Made by a program: the position numbers and the translations under genes | Notes under the pieces: generated by a model | What the model was told of the DNA's origin: nothing | The model's input: the letters and a program-made list of their open reading frames with translations, nothing else | The model's database searches: none | Part shown: positions 45,075 through 52,027 of the stretch, in pieces | Numbering within the stretch: position 1 is the stretch's first letter | How the letters are laid out: every line of letters starts with the position of its first letter | DNA from: CAZVWV01 sp964631745 | Lineage (GTDB): Bacteria; Bdellovibrionota_C; UBA2361; JBGSMV01 | Direction: 5' to 3' | DNA: 64,000 bases | Assembly: GCA_964631745.1 (NCBI GenBank) | Contig: CAZVWV010000001.1 | Coordinates: 11,341-75,340, forward strand

Positions 45075-45422
45075 ATGCTGATATTGACAAGAAAGCCAGG
45101 CGAGAGCCTGTATATCGGAGATAGCGTAAAGATCACCATCGTGGAGATTAAGGGCCACCAGATTAGGGTTGGCATCGAAGCTCCACAGGAGATGCGTATC
45201 TACCGAGAGGAGATTTACTTGCAGATCTTGGAAGAGAACAAAACGGCGGCTCAGTCTAGTGACGTCTCCGATGCTGCGCTTGAGGGGCTTAGTGTTAGTT
45301 GGGCTGGCGATTCAGGTGATGGCACCAAAAAGAAACCTGGAGTTGCGGCGCTTGGTAACGCCAGAGCGCATCTCAGCTCTCCCGAAATTGTACTGCGCAA
45401 GAAAAAGGGTAGGGACAAGTGA
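45075..45422 (+). CDS. csrA: Carbon storage regulator CsrA with an extended C-terminus
   Basis: CsrA binds GGA motifs in mRNA leaders and often represses flagellin translation. The first 60 residues are a standard CsrA (MLILTRKPGESLYIGDSVKI, then APQEMRIYREEIYLQI), including the RNA-binding Arg of the MRIYREE stretch. About 50 further residues follow, ending in a basic IVLRKKKGRDK, whereas the usual length is 60-80. It overlaps fliW by 4 bases, and FliW is a protein antagonist of CsrA in many bacteria. Confidence 0.94.
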   Translation: MLILTRKPGESLYIGDSVKITIVEIKGHQIRVGIEAPQEMRIYREEIYLQILEENKTAAQSSDVSDAALEGLSVSWAGDSGDGTKKKPGVAALGNARAHLSSPEIVLRKKKGRDK

Positions 45423-45940
45423 GTCAAGATAAACCTACCGACCAGGAGTTAATTACTTTTCAGAGCGCCCGCTTCGGAGAGTTGTCTGTCGCTAAAGATA
45501 GCGTAATTGAATTTCCATCGGGGCTAATCGGATTTCCACGCGCCAAGCGCTATGTCATGCTTGATTATAAACCGCCTTTCTCATGGTTACACTCGATCGA
45601 CGATGCCGGATTGGCCTTTGTGGTAATTGACGGTGGCGCTTTGGCGGCGCATTTTGAGATCCGCGCACCTTACGGCGATCGCGATATAGATCTTAAAGAC
45701 GACGATGAATATGCCGTCCTGGTGGTAGTAACCGTAAGACCAGACGCGCGCATGACAACTGCCAATCTCAAAGCTCCCTTGTTTGTGAATATTCGCAACA
45801 GAAAGGGCGTGCAGGTTATCTTCGATAATCCCAACCTCTCCACGCGCTACGCGCTCTGGGAACAGAGCGATGAAAAAGCCGAAGGGGGCACGGGTGAGAG
45901 TAAAGAAGCCACTCAAGAAGCTAACAAAGAAAAGAAGTAG
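45419..45940 (+). CDS. fliW: Flagellar assembly factor FliW
   Basis: FliW binds CsrA and flagellin and links filament supply to translation. The 173 residues contain SVIEFPSGLIGFPRAKRYVM, PFSWLHSIDDAGLAFVVID and the C-terminal NLKAPLFVNIRNRKGVQVIF, all family hallmarks. The start is GTG inside the csrA stop (GTGA overlap). The last 20 residues are an added charged tail. It is convergent with the next gene, 7 bases away. Confidence 0.93.
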   Translation: MSQDKPTDQELITFQSARFGELSVAKDSVIEFPSGLIGFPRAKRYVMLDYKPPFSWLHSIDDAGLAFVVIDGGALAAHFEIRAPYGDRDIDLKDDDEYAVLVVVTVRPDARMTTANLKAPLFVNIRNRKGVQVIFDNPNLSTRYALWEQSDEKAEGGTGESKEATQEANKEKK

Positions 45941-45947
45941 CCATCAA

Positions 45948-46856
45948 CTAATCGTAAACGTGCCGTTCCTTACTGAACTGCTCCTGAGTCTCATTGATGA
46001 TAGCTTCTATGTCGGTCTGTGCCGTGTCCGCGTTGAAACCCAAGTGTTTTGCCAACGTCACGATCGCTCCGATATCGCTGACGTAACCTTCGGGGCTTCC
46101 AATTCCGGCGGCATGCGAAACTAGATCGGAAATTTGCACTATGGCCGTCTTTTCTTCCAAATCAGACTCCGGCGCGCCAGTCTCGATTGTGTCTCGATAG
46201 TGCAAGATTATCTGACAAGTTTCAGGTGAGAAATTCCATTTCTTGGCTACCAGCGCTCCGATTAAAGGATGCGCGAAACCAAAAATCGCCTGTTCCGAAC
46301 TTGCATAATCTGAATGCTCGTCGCGAATCTTTTCAAGCACTTTTTTGTAATCTTTCGAAGTTTCGCTCTGTGCCAGGAGCACTATTTGTCCCAAGCTATG
46401 CAAAAGCCCCAAGAGGAAGATCTCTTCCACGTAGCGCTTACGAAGCCGTTTGGTAATCAGAGAAGCGCACATAGCGGTACACATCGAATTTTCCCAGATC
46501 AATTTTTCAAGTTGCCCGAAGCTCTTATTAATCTGACGCAGGGTGGCCGCAACTATAATACCTTTTAGTGCTTTGAAGCCGATGATCATAATGGCTTGGT
46601 TAAGCGTAGTGATCTCGCGCTGTCTTGAAAACATGGCGGAGTTTGCGATCTTTAAGACGCGCGCCGCAAGCGCTGTATCACTTTGTAGCACGTCTGTGAG
46701 CTCTTGAGCCGTGGTATCGGGGTTTTCCACCATACTGATAGCGCGTGAAGCCACATGCGGCATAGGCGGCAAATCGCCGACCCATGCGACAATCTCACGC
46801 CAGTCCTTGCCCGGCGCCAAACGTCCATCAAATTCACCCGGAGCGTTCCCTGCCAT
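45948..46856 (-). CDS. HDOD-domain signalling protein
   Basis: HDOD proteins carry an inactive HD-like fold and are tied to signalling and motility. The 302 residues match: WVGDLPPMPHVASRAISMVE, VLQSDTALAARVLKIANSAM, then LNQAIMIIGFKALKGIIVAA and LLGLLHSLGQIVLLAQSE. The HD metal residues are absent, as expected. No other domain is attached. It lies next to the flagellar operon and the STAS/receiver genes, which fits a role in the same signalling circuit. Confidence 0.87.
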   Translation of the reverse strand: MAGNAPGEFDGRLAPGKDWREIVAWVGDLPPMPHVASRAISMVENPDTTAQELTDVLQSDTALAARVLKIANSAMFSRQREITTLNQAIMIIGFKALKGIIVAATLRQINKSFGQLEKLIWENSMCTAMCASLITKRLRKRYVEEIFLLGLLHSLGQIVLLAQSETSKDYKKVLEKIRDEHSDYASSEQAIFGFAHPLIGALVAKKWNFSPETCQIILHYRDTIETGAPESDLEEKTAIVQISDLVSHAAGIGSPEGYVSDIGAIVTLAKHLGFNADTAQTDIEAIINETQEQFSKERHVYD

Positions 46857-47119
46857 ATACCTGTCCTCTAGATATCCATCCCCATGCAGTATCGGAATAT
46901 ATAGTTATTTATATTAGTACTAAGCGGTCCGAAACAGTGGAAAAGTGTGGCACAACGTTTTGGAATCAGCACAGGTTGTTAACTAGCCCAGGCTTACATA
47001 AAAATCGCCAAATTTTACTGTTTAGCTCCCTAAGTACCGTGTCGATACAGTCATATAAGCTAGGGAGAGAGTGATAAACTCTTTGTATTAAATTTTCTCT
47101 GGTGGGAGGAGATAAAATA

Positions 47120-47431
47120 ATGGATGAGTATTCAACTGAAATAGTTGGTAATAAGGGCGTAATAAAAGTCAGCGGGGATCTTGATTCCGAGGCATCGGGA
47201 GAAGCTCTGCGCCAGGCCTTCAACAGATTGTACGATCAGGGAAAGCGCACAATCGTTTTAGATCTTGGCGGCGTTCAGATCATTAACAGTTACGGCATTG
47301 GAAAGGTTTTGATGTGCTATAAGCGCTTAAAATCCGACAATGGCGTGTTAATGGTTAAACCGCTCACGGGCTTCGTAAAAGAGACTTTTGAGTTTCTAAT
47401 GCTCGATAAGCTTCTACCGATTGACCAATAG
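47120..47431 (+). CDS. STAS-domain anti-sigma factor antagonist
   Basis: The 103-residue protein is a single STAS domain of the SpoIIAA/RsbV type (IKVSGDLDSEASGEALRQAF, RTIVLDLGGVQIINSYGIGK). The phosphorylatable Ser in the INSYGIG loop is in the expected place. GGAGGAG lies nine bases before the ATG at 47120. The next gene encodes a receiver-ATPase protein that could phosphorylate it, so a partner-switching module is likely. Confidence 0.85.
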   Translation: MDEYSTEIVGNKGVIKVSGDLDSEASGEALRQAFNRLYDQGKRTIVLDLGGVQIINSYGIGKVLMCYKRLKSDNGVLMVKPLTGFVKETFEFLMLDKLLPIDQ

Positions 47432-47483
47432 CGCTTAACGCCATTGGGTGGGGGAGGAGTGGGAAACGCTTTTCTACCTTCAC

Positions 47484-48425
47484 ATGAATATTGATACGTC
47501 ACCACCAAATGTTTTGCTTGCCGACCAAGACGCGAAAGTGCGCTCTACCCTGGAGAGCTTCTTTCGGCAGGTTGGTTGGAGCTATGAGATAGTGGAGAAT
47601 GCCCGCTTGGGCCTGGCTGCTCTTGAGAAGCGCTCTTTCGATATTGTCATAGCTGAATTTGAAATGCCTGCAATCGAAGGTAGCGGGTTCATTCACGCCT
47701 TAAGGGATAAGAACCCTGATCAAACCCTGTTGGCGCTCACTTCCGAGTGCTCGGCAGAAAGGGCGATCGAGTGTTTGCGGCATGGCGTTGTAGATATTAT
47801 CACCAAGCCGGTCGATCTAATCACACTTGAAGCCACGGTACTTAAATCCTGTAACTCACGCCGTGACGACGAACTTGGTTCGCAACAGTTTAAGAATGCG
47901 CTATCGGAATTTACTAGTTATGTGTTCCAGACCGGCGAGTTGGCCGGACACAAGTTGCCACTTGTGATCGCAGAGAAGCTGTACCGAGCGGCTCGTATAA
48001 CCCTTTCCCTAAAATTGAAACTACAGCTAACTTTCGATGAAGCCATCACCAATAGCTTAGATCATGGCAATCTGGAACTAAATTCAGCCTGGCGCGAAGA
48101 GATCGACAAGAGCGGTATCGACCGATATGCGGTCGTAAAGAAGGCACGTTTGAGTGACCCACACTTTTCAAGTAGGAAGCTTTTCGTAGATGTGCATTAT
48201 ACGGGCTCCCAACTAAAAATTTCTCTGCGTGATGAGGGCCGAGGCTTTAAACCGCCGCCCGCCAAACTTCGCCGGCCCAATCCACAAAACCCGAACGCAT
48301 CCGAGCTCTACTGCTATGGCCGAGGGTTATCGATCATGCACTCGGTCATGGACGACGTGTTTTATAGCGAAGATGGCCGACAACTGACCCTAGTAAAGAA
48401 CCTGGGAGAAAAAGCGTGGGATTGA
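47484..48425 (+). CDS. Response-regulator receiver fused to an RsbW/SpoIIAB-type ATPase
   Basis: From the ATG at 47484 the 313-residue protein has a receiver domain (VLLADQDAKVRSTLESFF; K in IITKPVDLITL) and a C-terminal HATPase domain with N-box DEAITNSLDHGN, DEGRGFK and YGRGLSIMHSVMDDVF. At the usual phospho-Asp position the sequence reads DIVIAEFEMPAIEGSG, so Asp is replaced by Glu. The receiver may act without phosphorylation. A GTG at 47448 is an alternative start. A GGGGGAGGAG lies about 25 bases before the ATG, so the start is uncertain. The C-terminus overlaps 48416 by 10 bases. Confidence 0.8.
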   Translation: MNIDTSPPNVLLADQDAKVRSTLESFFRQVGWSYEIVENARLGLAALEKRSFDIVIAEFEMPAIEGSGFIHALRDKNPDQTLLALTSECSAERAIECLRHGVVDIITKPVDLITLEATVLKSCNSRRDDELGSQQFKNALSEFTSYVFQTGELAGHKLPLVIAEKLYRAARITLSLKLKLQLTFDEAITNSLDHGNLELNSAWREEIDKSGIDRYAVVKKARLSDPHFSSRKLFVDVHYTGSQLKISLRDEGRGFKPPPAKLRRPNPQNPNASELYCYGRGLSIMHSVMDDVFYSEDGRQLTLVKNLGEKAWD

Positions 48426-48751
48426 AGTTTAGATTGCGTGGTTTAGCAGAAACCTTTGTGGATGAGATTCAATGCCCGGGTTGTGGTTCGCAAGGCAATG
48501 ATGATCAGCACTTTGCCACGGACAACACTAAGGTGACCCCAGAGGGCATTATAGTAGTAGCGCAATGCAAAAATTGCGGCGAGATCTTCGTTCCAATTAG
48601 CCAACGGCTCGGAATTTTAAATCCTGACGGTTTGAGACAGGCAGTTGAAAAAGACTGCGTAGAAACCGGGGAACCCATCTCAAAAAACTTCCATGCAGTA
48701 AAACTTAATGCAGAGAAACTAAACGCAGCTAGGAAAGGGGAGCTACACTAG
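48416..48751 (+). CDS. Small zinc-ribbon protein, function unknown
   Basis: The 111-residue protein has two Cys pairs (CPGC and CKNC) about 37 residues apart, a zinc-ribbon pattern around residues 20-60 (GIIVVAQCKNCGEIFVPISQ). The rest is helical and charged. I do not recognise a family. It starts within the end of the receiver-ATPase gene, so it belongs to the same transcript. It overlaps rpmB tail-to-tail by 4 bases. Confidence 0.6.
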   Translation: MGLKFRLRGLAETFVDEIQCPGCGSQGNDDQHFATDNTKVTPEGIIVVAQCKNCGEIFVPISQRLGILNPDGLRQAVEKDCVETGEPISKNFHAVKLNAEKLNAARKGELH

Positions 48752-48990
48752 CTGATAACGTCAGCGAGTTTTAAACCTTCTTTCTTAAGCGCATCTTGCA
48801 ACCCCAATTTGTCGATGGTGCGGATAGCGCGCGTAGTGAGCTTGAGCCGTACAGACTTATTGAGCTCGGGAATAAAATACTTACGAACTTGAAGATTTAC
48901 GCCAAATTGATGTTTAGTCTTGTTGTTGGCATGGCTCACCCGATGACCATATTGTTTCTGACGTTTTGTAAGCGCGCACTGACGAGCCAT
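48748..48990 (-). CDS. rpmB: 50S ribosomal protein bL28
   Basis: This ribosomal large-subunit protein has 80 residues. MARQCALTKRQKQYGHRVSH with ANNKTKHQFGVNLQVRKYFI is the standard L28 N-terminus, although the CxxCG zinc motif seen in some L28 proteins is absent. The C-terminal TTRAIRTIDKLGLQDALKKE is also typical. AGGGG precedes the ATG by eight bases. The gene stands alone, without rpmG. Confidence 0.93.
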   Translation of the reverse strand: MARQCALTKRQKQYGHRVSHANNKTKHQFGVNLQVRKYFIPELNKSVRLKLTTRAIRTIDKLGLQDALKKEGLKLADVIS

Positions 48991-49102
48991 AAATGTACCC
49001 CTAATATCGTAACAAAGTCCGGTGTTTATCTCTTATTTTGCAAAAAAAAGCAAGAGCCAGGCCTGGCACTGAAAAACCTTAGCTAGAAACGTCAGTGTTA
49101 AG
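48991..49102. other. Leader of rpmB
   Basis: This short stretch before the repeats holds the rpmB ribosome site. I see no other feature in it. Confidence 0.4.
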
Positions 49103-49229
49103 AAATCCCGGGCGAAATGCAAACGCGGCGCAGAGTAGGGATATTATGGAGCGCCGGCGACTCGTCGGCCGATGCCACGTAGCGGCACAAATTCTTAGGC
49201 CGATAGGCAGCACCAGGTGCGAGCAAGCT
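49103..49229 (+). repeat. Dispersed structured repeat, copy without the right end
   Basis: About 125 bases match the complete copy at 49281 with a constant offset of 186 bases and few changes: CAGAGTAGGGATATTATGG against CAGAGTAGGAATATTATGG, and AAATTCTTAGGCCGATAGGC in both. The left terminal repeat is partly lost (only CCCGGGC remains) and the right end is absent. It forms a tandem with the next copy. Confidence 0.8.
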
Positions 49230-49280
49230 AAGTCGACGTCACTACCATGCGTGTCCGGCAGAAAGGTGGCGGTGACGTAG

Positions 49281-49517
49281 CTGCTCAAAAACCCCGGGCA
49301 AATTACAAACGCGGCGCAGAGTAGGAATATTATGGAGCGCCGACGACTCGTCGGCCGATGCCACGTAGCGGCACAAATTCTTAGGCCGATAGGCAGCACA
49401 GCCGGTGCGAGCAGGTGGTGGCTACGCCCTAAACGATAATGCCACTATAACCACCGGCCGATGAGTCGTCGTCGCTACTTAATATCCCCGCTTCGCCCGG
49501 GGTTTTTGAGCAAATAC
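49281..49517 (+). repeat. Dispersed structured repeat, complete copy with terminal inverted repeats
   Basis: This is the fullest copy of the family, about 237 bases. Left end TGCTCAAAAACCCCGGGC (49282-49299) and right end GCCCGGGGTTTTTGAGCA (49495-49512) are a perfect 18-bp inverted repeat. Inside are a GCCGACGA-C-TCGTCGGC hairpin and GGCAGCAC. It has no coding capacity that I trust. Its right end lies against the stop codon of gspK, so it may also act as the gspK terminator. The organisation fits a small non-autonomous mobile element (MITE-like) or a structured RNA family. Confidence 0.8.
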
Positions 49518-50567
49518 CTAGAAAAGTTCTAAACTGCTGATCTCAGGCAGCGCATCCCCAGAACCGACCCCGGGCTGTTTGAAAACGACAGCCCGCAAGT
49601 AGTAAAGCACCTGGCCGCCGTAATCGACCTTGGCGATAACGCGAAAGCGGGAGCTCTCGACCGTGATCATGCTAAAAATCTCATTATATATGGTGGCCCC
49701 GAAGATATCTTGCAATCTTGCCTGGTAATTCCCCTTGCGATTGAAGGGCTCTTTGGTGCGCTCCTCGACTAAACGCTCGATCATCAGATCGTCAATGTTT
49801 TGATTTAGCGCTTGAACCAGCTCAGAGCGCGCTGTGTTGATATTAATCTTGTAGCTCCCCTGATCCGTCACATATGGCATCAACTTTTCCAGCCGCTTTG
49901 CGGTAAAACCGGGCAAACTTCGAAGCTCGTTCTTGTTCTTCATCTCGGAGTTTGCAAAGACATTTTCTTTGAGCTCGCTCTCAAGGCCGCGCGCGTAACT
50001 GGTGGCCGTGAAAGAGTCCTTATCGGCGTCTTGATAGTCGATTAAAATCCCCACCAGATCTTCAGACTTAAAGGCCCGACCTTTAAACTGGCCGAACTGG
50101 TCGGCTTCATCATCGTCATCAAAGCCTAGCTTTACAAATAATCGGTACAGTACCGGTCCCCAGCGCTGAACGTTGGAGCTTACGTTGAATTGGCTGACGC
50201 GGATCATCGAATCTTCGGGCCTGATTTCAAGCTCGATTCTGGTATTGGGCTCGGATACTCCCACCAATTCCAAAGGCAGCGGCGCGCCGTTTTTAAAAGG
50301 CAGCCACATCTCTTGCGGGGCGCCGTCCGGTCCCGGCAGCTCAGACACGATCATCTTGCGCGCAAAATTCAAAACCGACTTTAAAAGGTATTCCGCTTGC
50401 ACGGCGCGTACGTAGCGCGCATTCAATCTGGCGCCCAGCGTGGTCGAGTAAGTTAGGTTAATTACCAAAACGCTAGCGAGCGCGATGATAAAGATCACCA
50501 AGAGCAGCGCCAAGCCGCGATCGGTTTGGGTTGTGGTCTTAATGGTAGTGGAGCGATCTAAATGCAT
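49518..50567 (-). CDS. gspK: Type II secretion minor pseudopilin GspK
   Basis: GspK caps the type II secretion pseudopilus. The 349 residues start with a basic leader ending DRG, then the hydrophobic helix LALLLVIFIIALASVLVINL, as in prepilin-like proteins, and lack Glu at +5, as is usual for GspK. The helix-hairpin segment YKININTARSELVQALNQNI and LPGFTAKRLEKLMPYV are typical. No other gsp genes are near, which is unusual. A perfect hairpin abuts the start codon. Confidence 0.85.
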   Translation of the reverse strand: MHLDRSTTIKTTTQTDRGLALLLVIFIIALASVLVINLTYSTTLGARLNARYVRAVQAEYLLKSVLNFARKMIVSELPGPDGAPQEMWLPFKNGAPLPLELVGVSEPNTRIELEIRPEDSMIRVSQFNVSSNVQRWGPVLYRLFVKLGFDDDDEADQFGQFKGRAFKSEDLVGILIDYQDADKDSFTATSYARGLESELKENVFANSEMKNKNELRSLPGFTAKRLEKLMPYVTDQGSYKININTARSELVQALNQNIDDLMIERLVEERTKEPFNRKGNYQARLQDIFGATIYNEIFSMITVESSRFRVIAKVDYGGQVLYYLRAVVFKQPGVGSGDALPEISSLELF

Positions 50568-50596
50568 GCCTGGACTCGATCATATCGAGTCCAGGC
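50568..50596. promoter_or_regulatory. Perfect hairpin directly before the gspK start codon
   Basis: GCCTGGACTCGAT (50568-50580) and ATCGAGTCCAGGC (50584-50596) are a perfect 13-bp inverted repeat with a 3-base loop. It ends one base from the gspK ATG (50567) in the mRNA. No U-run follows. It may be the terminator of the preceding gene or may control gspK translation. No free ribosome site is visible. Confidence 0.6.
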
Positions 50597-50619
50597 CTCA
50601 GGCGAAAGTGGCAAGTGCT

Positions 50620-50952
50620 TCAGCAGAAGTTGACTTTGTCAGTAATAGCGGTGTCGCTATTAACCGAGAGCGAAGTCAAGATAGCGCGCGCGTCGTCACG
50701 AATCATGGCCGAGAGACCGTTAATAATCGTAACAATGCGGGCAACCTCATCCCAATTTCCGGAATTAATATGGGTGCAAAGCGAATGGGCCAAGTTCTTC
50801 TGTTTGGCTAAAATGCCATCATAAGAGTTCAATCTAGTGATTATCTCTTCAGGCACAGAAGGCTTAGTGGCTAAAGTACTCTTGGCGGAAACGATAGCTT
50901 TCTCAAGATCAGTGAAAGAATTAAACAAACGTTCAATGATGTTATTAGACAT
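50620..50952 (-). CDS. Small helical protein, function unknown
   Basis: The 110-residue protein is all helix (LFNSFTDLEKAIVSAKSTLA, then LAHSLCTHINSGNWDEVARI). GAGGT precedes the ATG by seven bases. The pattern recalls small flagellar or secretion chaperones of the FliT/FlgN kind, but I cannot confirm this. It is upstream of gspK in the same direction with a hairpin between. Confidence 0.5.
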   Translation of the reverse strand: MSNNIIERLFNSFTDLEKAIVSAKSTLATKPSVPEEIITRLNSYDGILAKQKNLAHSLCTHINSGNWDEVARIVTIINGLSAMIRDDARAILTSLSVNSDTAITDKVNFC

Positions 50953-51412
50953 GCCGTTACCTCAATCTCTGCGTAAAAGTTACTATAGTTATTCTGCAAT
51001 TAGACAGCAATGCTTCACAAAAAGAAGCAAAAACTGTAAGAACGACATTCCCTGTCTGAAAGGAGCCAGCCAGCCCCCGGCGCAATCCCTGCGAGATCAG
51101 TAAGTTAATCAGCTTTGAACCAAACTTCACCCGCCTATATACGAAAAGCGTGCCAAGAGGCGAATAGGGTGAAGGCTGTGGGAATTCGAATATTTGTTCG
51201 GGGTTGGTGATTGCGAGGGGGAGTGATTTTAGGGGGTTACGGGGGCGGGGTAGTGGCCCGAGGCTTTTTGGAGAGAGCGTGAGCGCTGCGCGCTTGTAGG
51301 AATTTTGGGCGGGGTGTTTGGTGGTGCTACGCCGGGGACCGCAAATAGGCGCCAAAGGGATGATTACCTAAAGAGCTAAGCCTGGGGTTTGCGCGGGTTA
51401 GCTATTTGGTCC
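50953..51412. other. Gene-free stretch with clustered G-runs
   Basis: About 460 bases between two minus-strand genes. Five runs of four or five G lie on the plus strand at 51200-51250, the last three close together, so a G-quadruplex is possible. The 132-codon minus-strand frame at 50957-51355 is rich in Pro, Arg and Ser, lacks a ribosome site and looks spurious. I see no other feature. Confidence 0.5.
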
Positions 51413-51658
51413 CTAATCGCCAGTCCACAATATCCCGTTTAGAATCGCAGCGAGCTGTTCTGCCTCGGGCCTCGTCGCAATCACTGGGCCATCACTGCAA
51501 AGAAGCAATTGATCAAACCTCTTTGGGCCAATTGCCCTAGCCAGCGGGGAAGCCGCATCTGTTGTCGGTGGGGCTGTTGGCGACTCATCAGGGTGAGGCG
51601 ACGCTTCTTTCGTCTGACCAGGTTCATTCAACCCCTTAACAACAATATCACCCGCCAT
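51413..51658 (-). CDS. Small hypothetical protein with disordered N-terminus
   Basis: The 81-residue protein has a Pro/Thr/Ser-rich first half (PHPDESPTAPPTTDAASP) and a short helical second half (PLARAIGPKRFDQLLL, then RPEAEQLAAILNGIL). AAGGAGA lies six bases before the ATG. I do not recognise it. Its N-terminus resembles in style those at 61315 and 17945. Confidence 0.45.
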   Translation of the reverse strand: MAGDIVVKGLNEPGQTKEASPHPDESPTAPPTTDAASPLARAIGPKRFDQLLLCSDGPVIATRPEAEQLAAILNGILWTGD

Positions 51659-52027
51659 CAGTGTCTCCTTGGCAAAACTACCCAGCCAGCCATCTTAAAA
51701 AATCTTAACTAAGCTATGCCCGATTAGTAACTCATGTGTATTTAATCAAAATAATAACACTTAGTCGAATTCAAGACCCGGCCGCGGCCGCGCGGGCTCT
51801 ATCCGCGCAAATTCTCCGCGCAAATTCTCAGAGACATTTCTTGGCCCGAATACTCGCTCGCGGAAGCTATCTCACTAGAACAATTAAATAAAACGAGATT
51901 TACGTCGCCCGAGCCTCGCATCCTCTCAGAGACCATGCGCGGCCCAATTGCCACGCCAGCCCCAGCCAGGCCAATCCCCCGGCTGCGCATTCCTTCAACT
52001 TACGGTACCCTCTAACCCAACACGCGC
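51659..52027. other. Divergent intergenic region with repeats
   Basis: About 370 bases between the 51413 gene and the MFS gene. It contains the conserved-loop hairpin at 51913-51943, a degenerate relative at 51822-51839 (AAAT / ATTT stem around CTCAGAGAC) and a GC-rich palindromic tract near 51779-51795 (GGCCGCGGCC). No gene is credible here. Confidence 0.55.
51913..51943. repeat. Hairpin with conserved CTCAGAGACC loop, copy 4
   Basis: GCCTCGCAT (51913-51921) and ATGCGCGGC (51935-51943) pair at 8 of 9 positions around a 13-base loop ending in CTCAGAGACC. Loop length and loop sequence match the copies at 12499 and 28885, while the lower stem differs and still pairs. Confidence 0.75.

Noticed and set aside
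46948..46963. Possible sigma-54 site (TGGCAC ...) upstream of the STAS gene
   Set aside because: The -24 half is perfect but the -12 half reads TTTGG, not TTGC; too weak to claim.
49079..49399. Minus-strand frame across the repeat tandem with an internal duplication
   Set aside because: It exists only because the 186-bp-offset repeats are read twice; not a gene.
50957..51355. 132-codon minus-strand frame in the gene-free region
   Set aside because: Rich in Pro/Arg/Ser, no ribosome site, runs through the G-rich tract, no recognisable domain.
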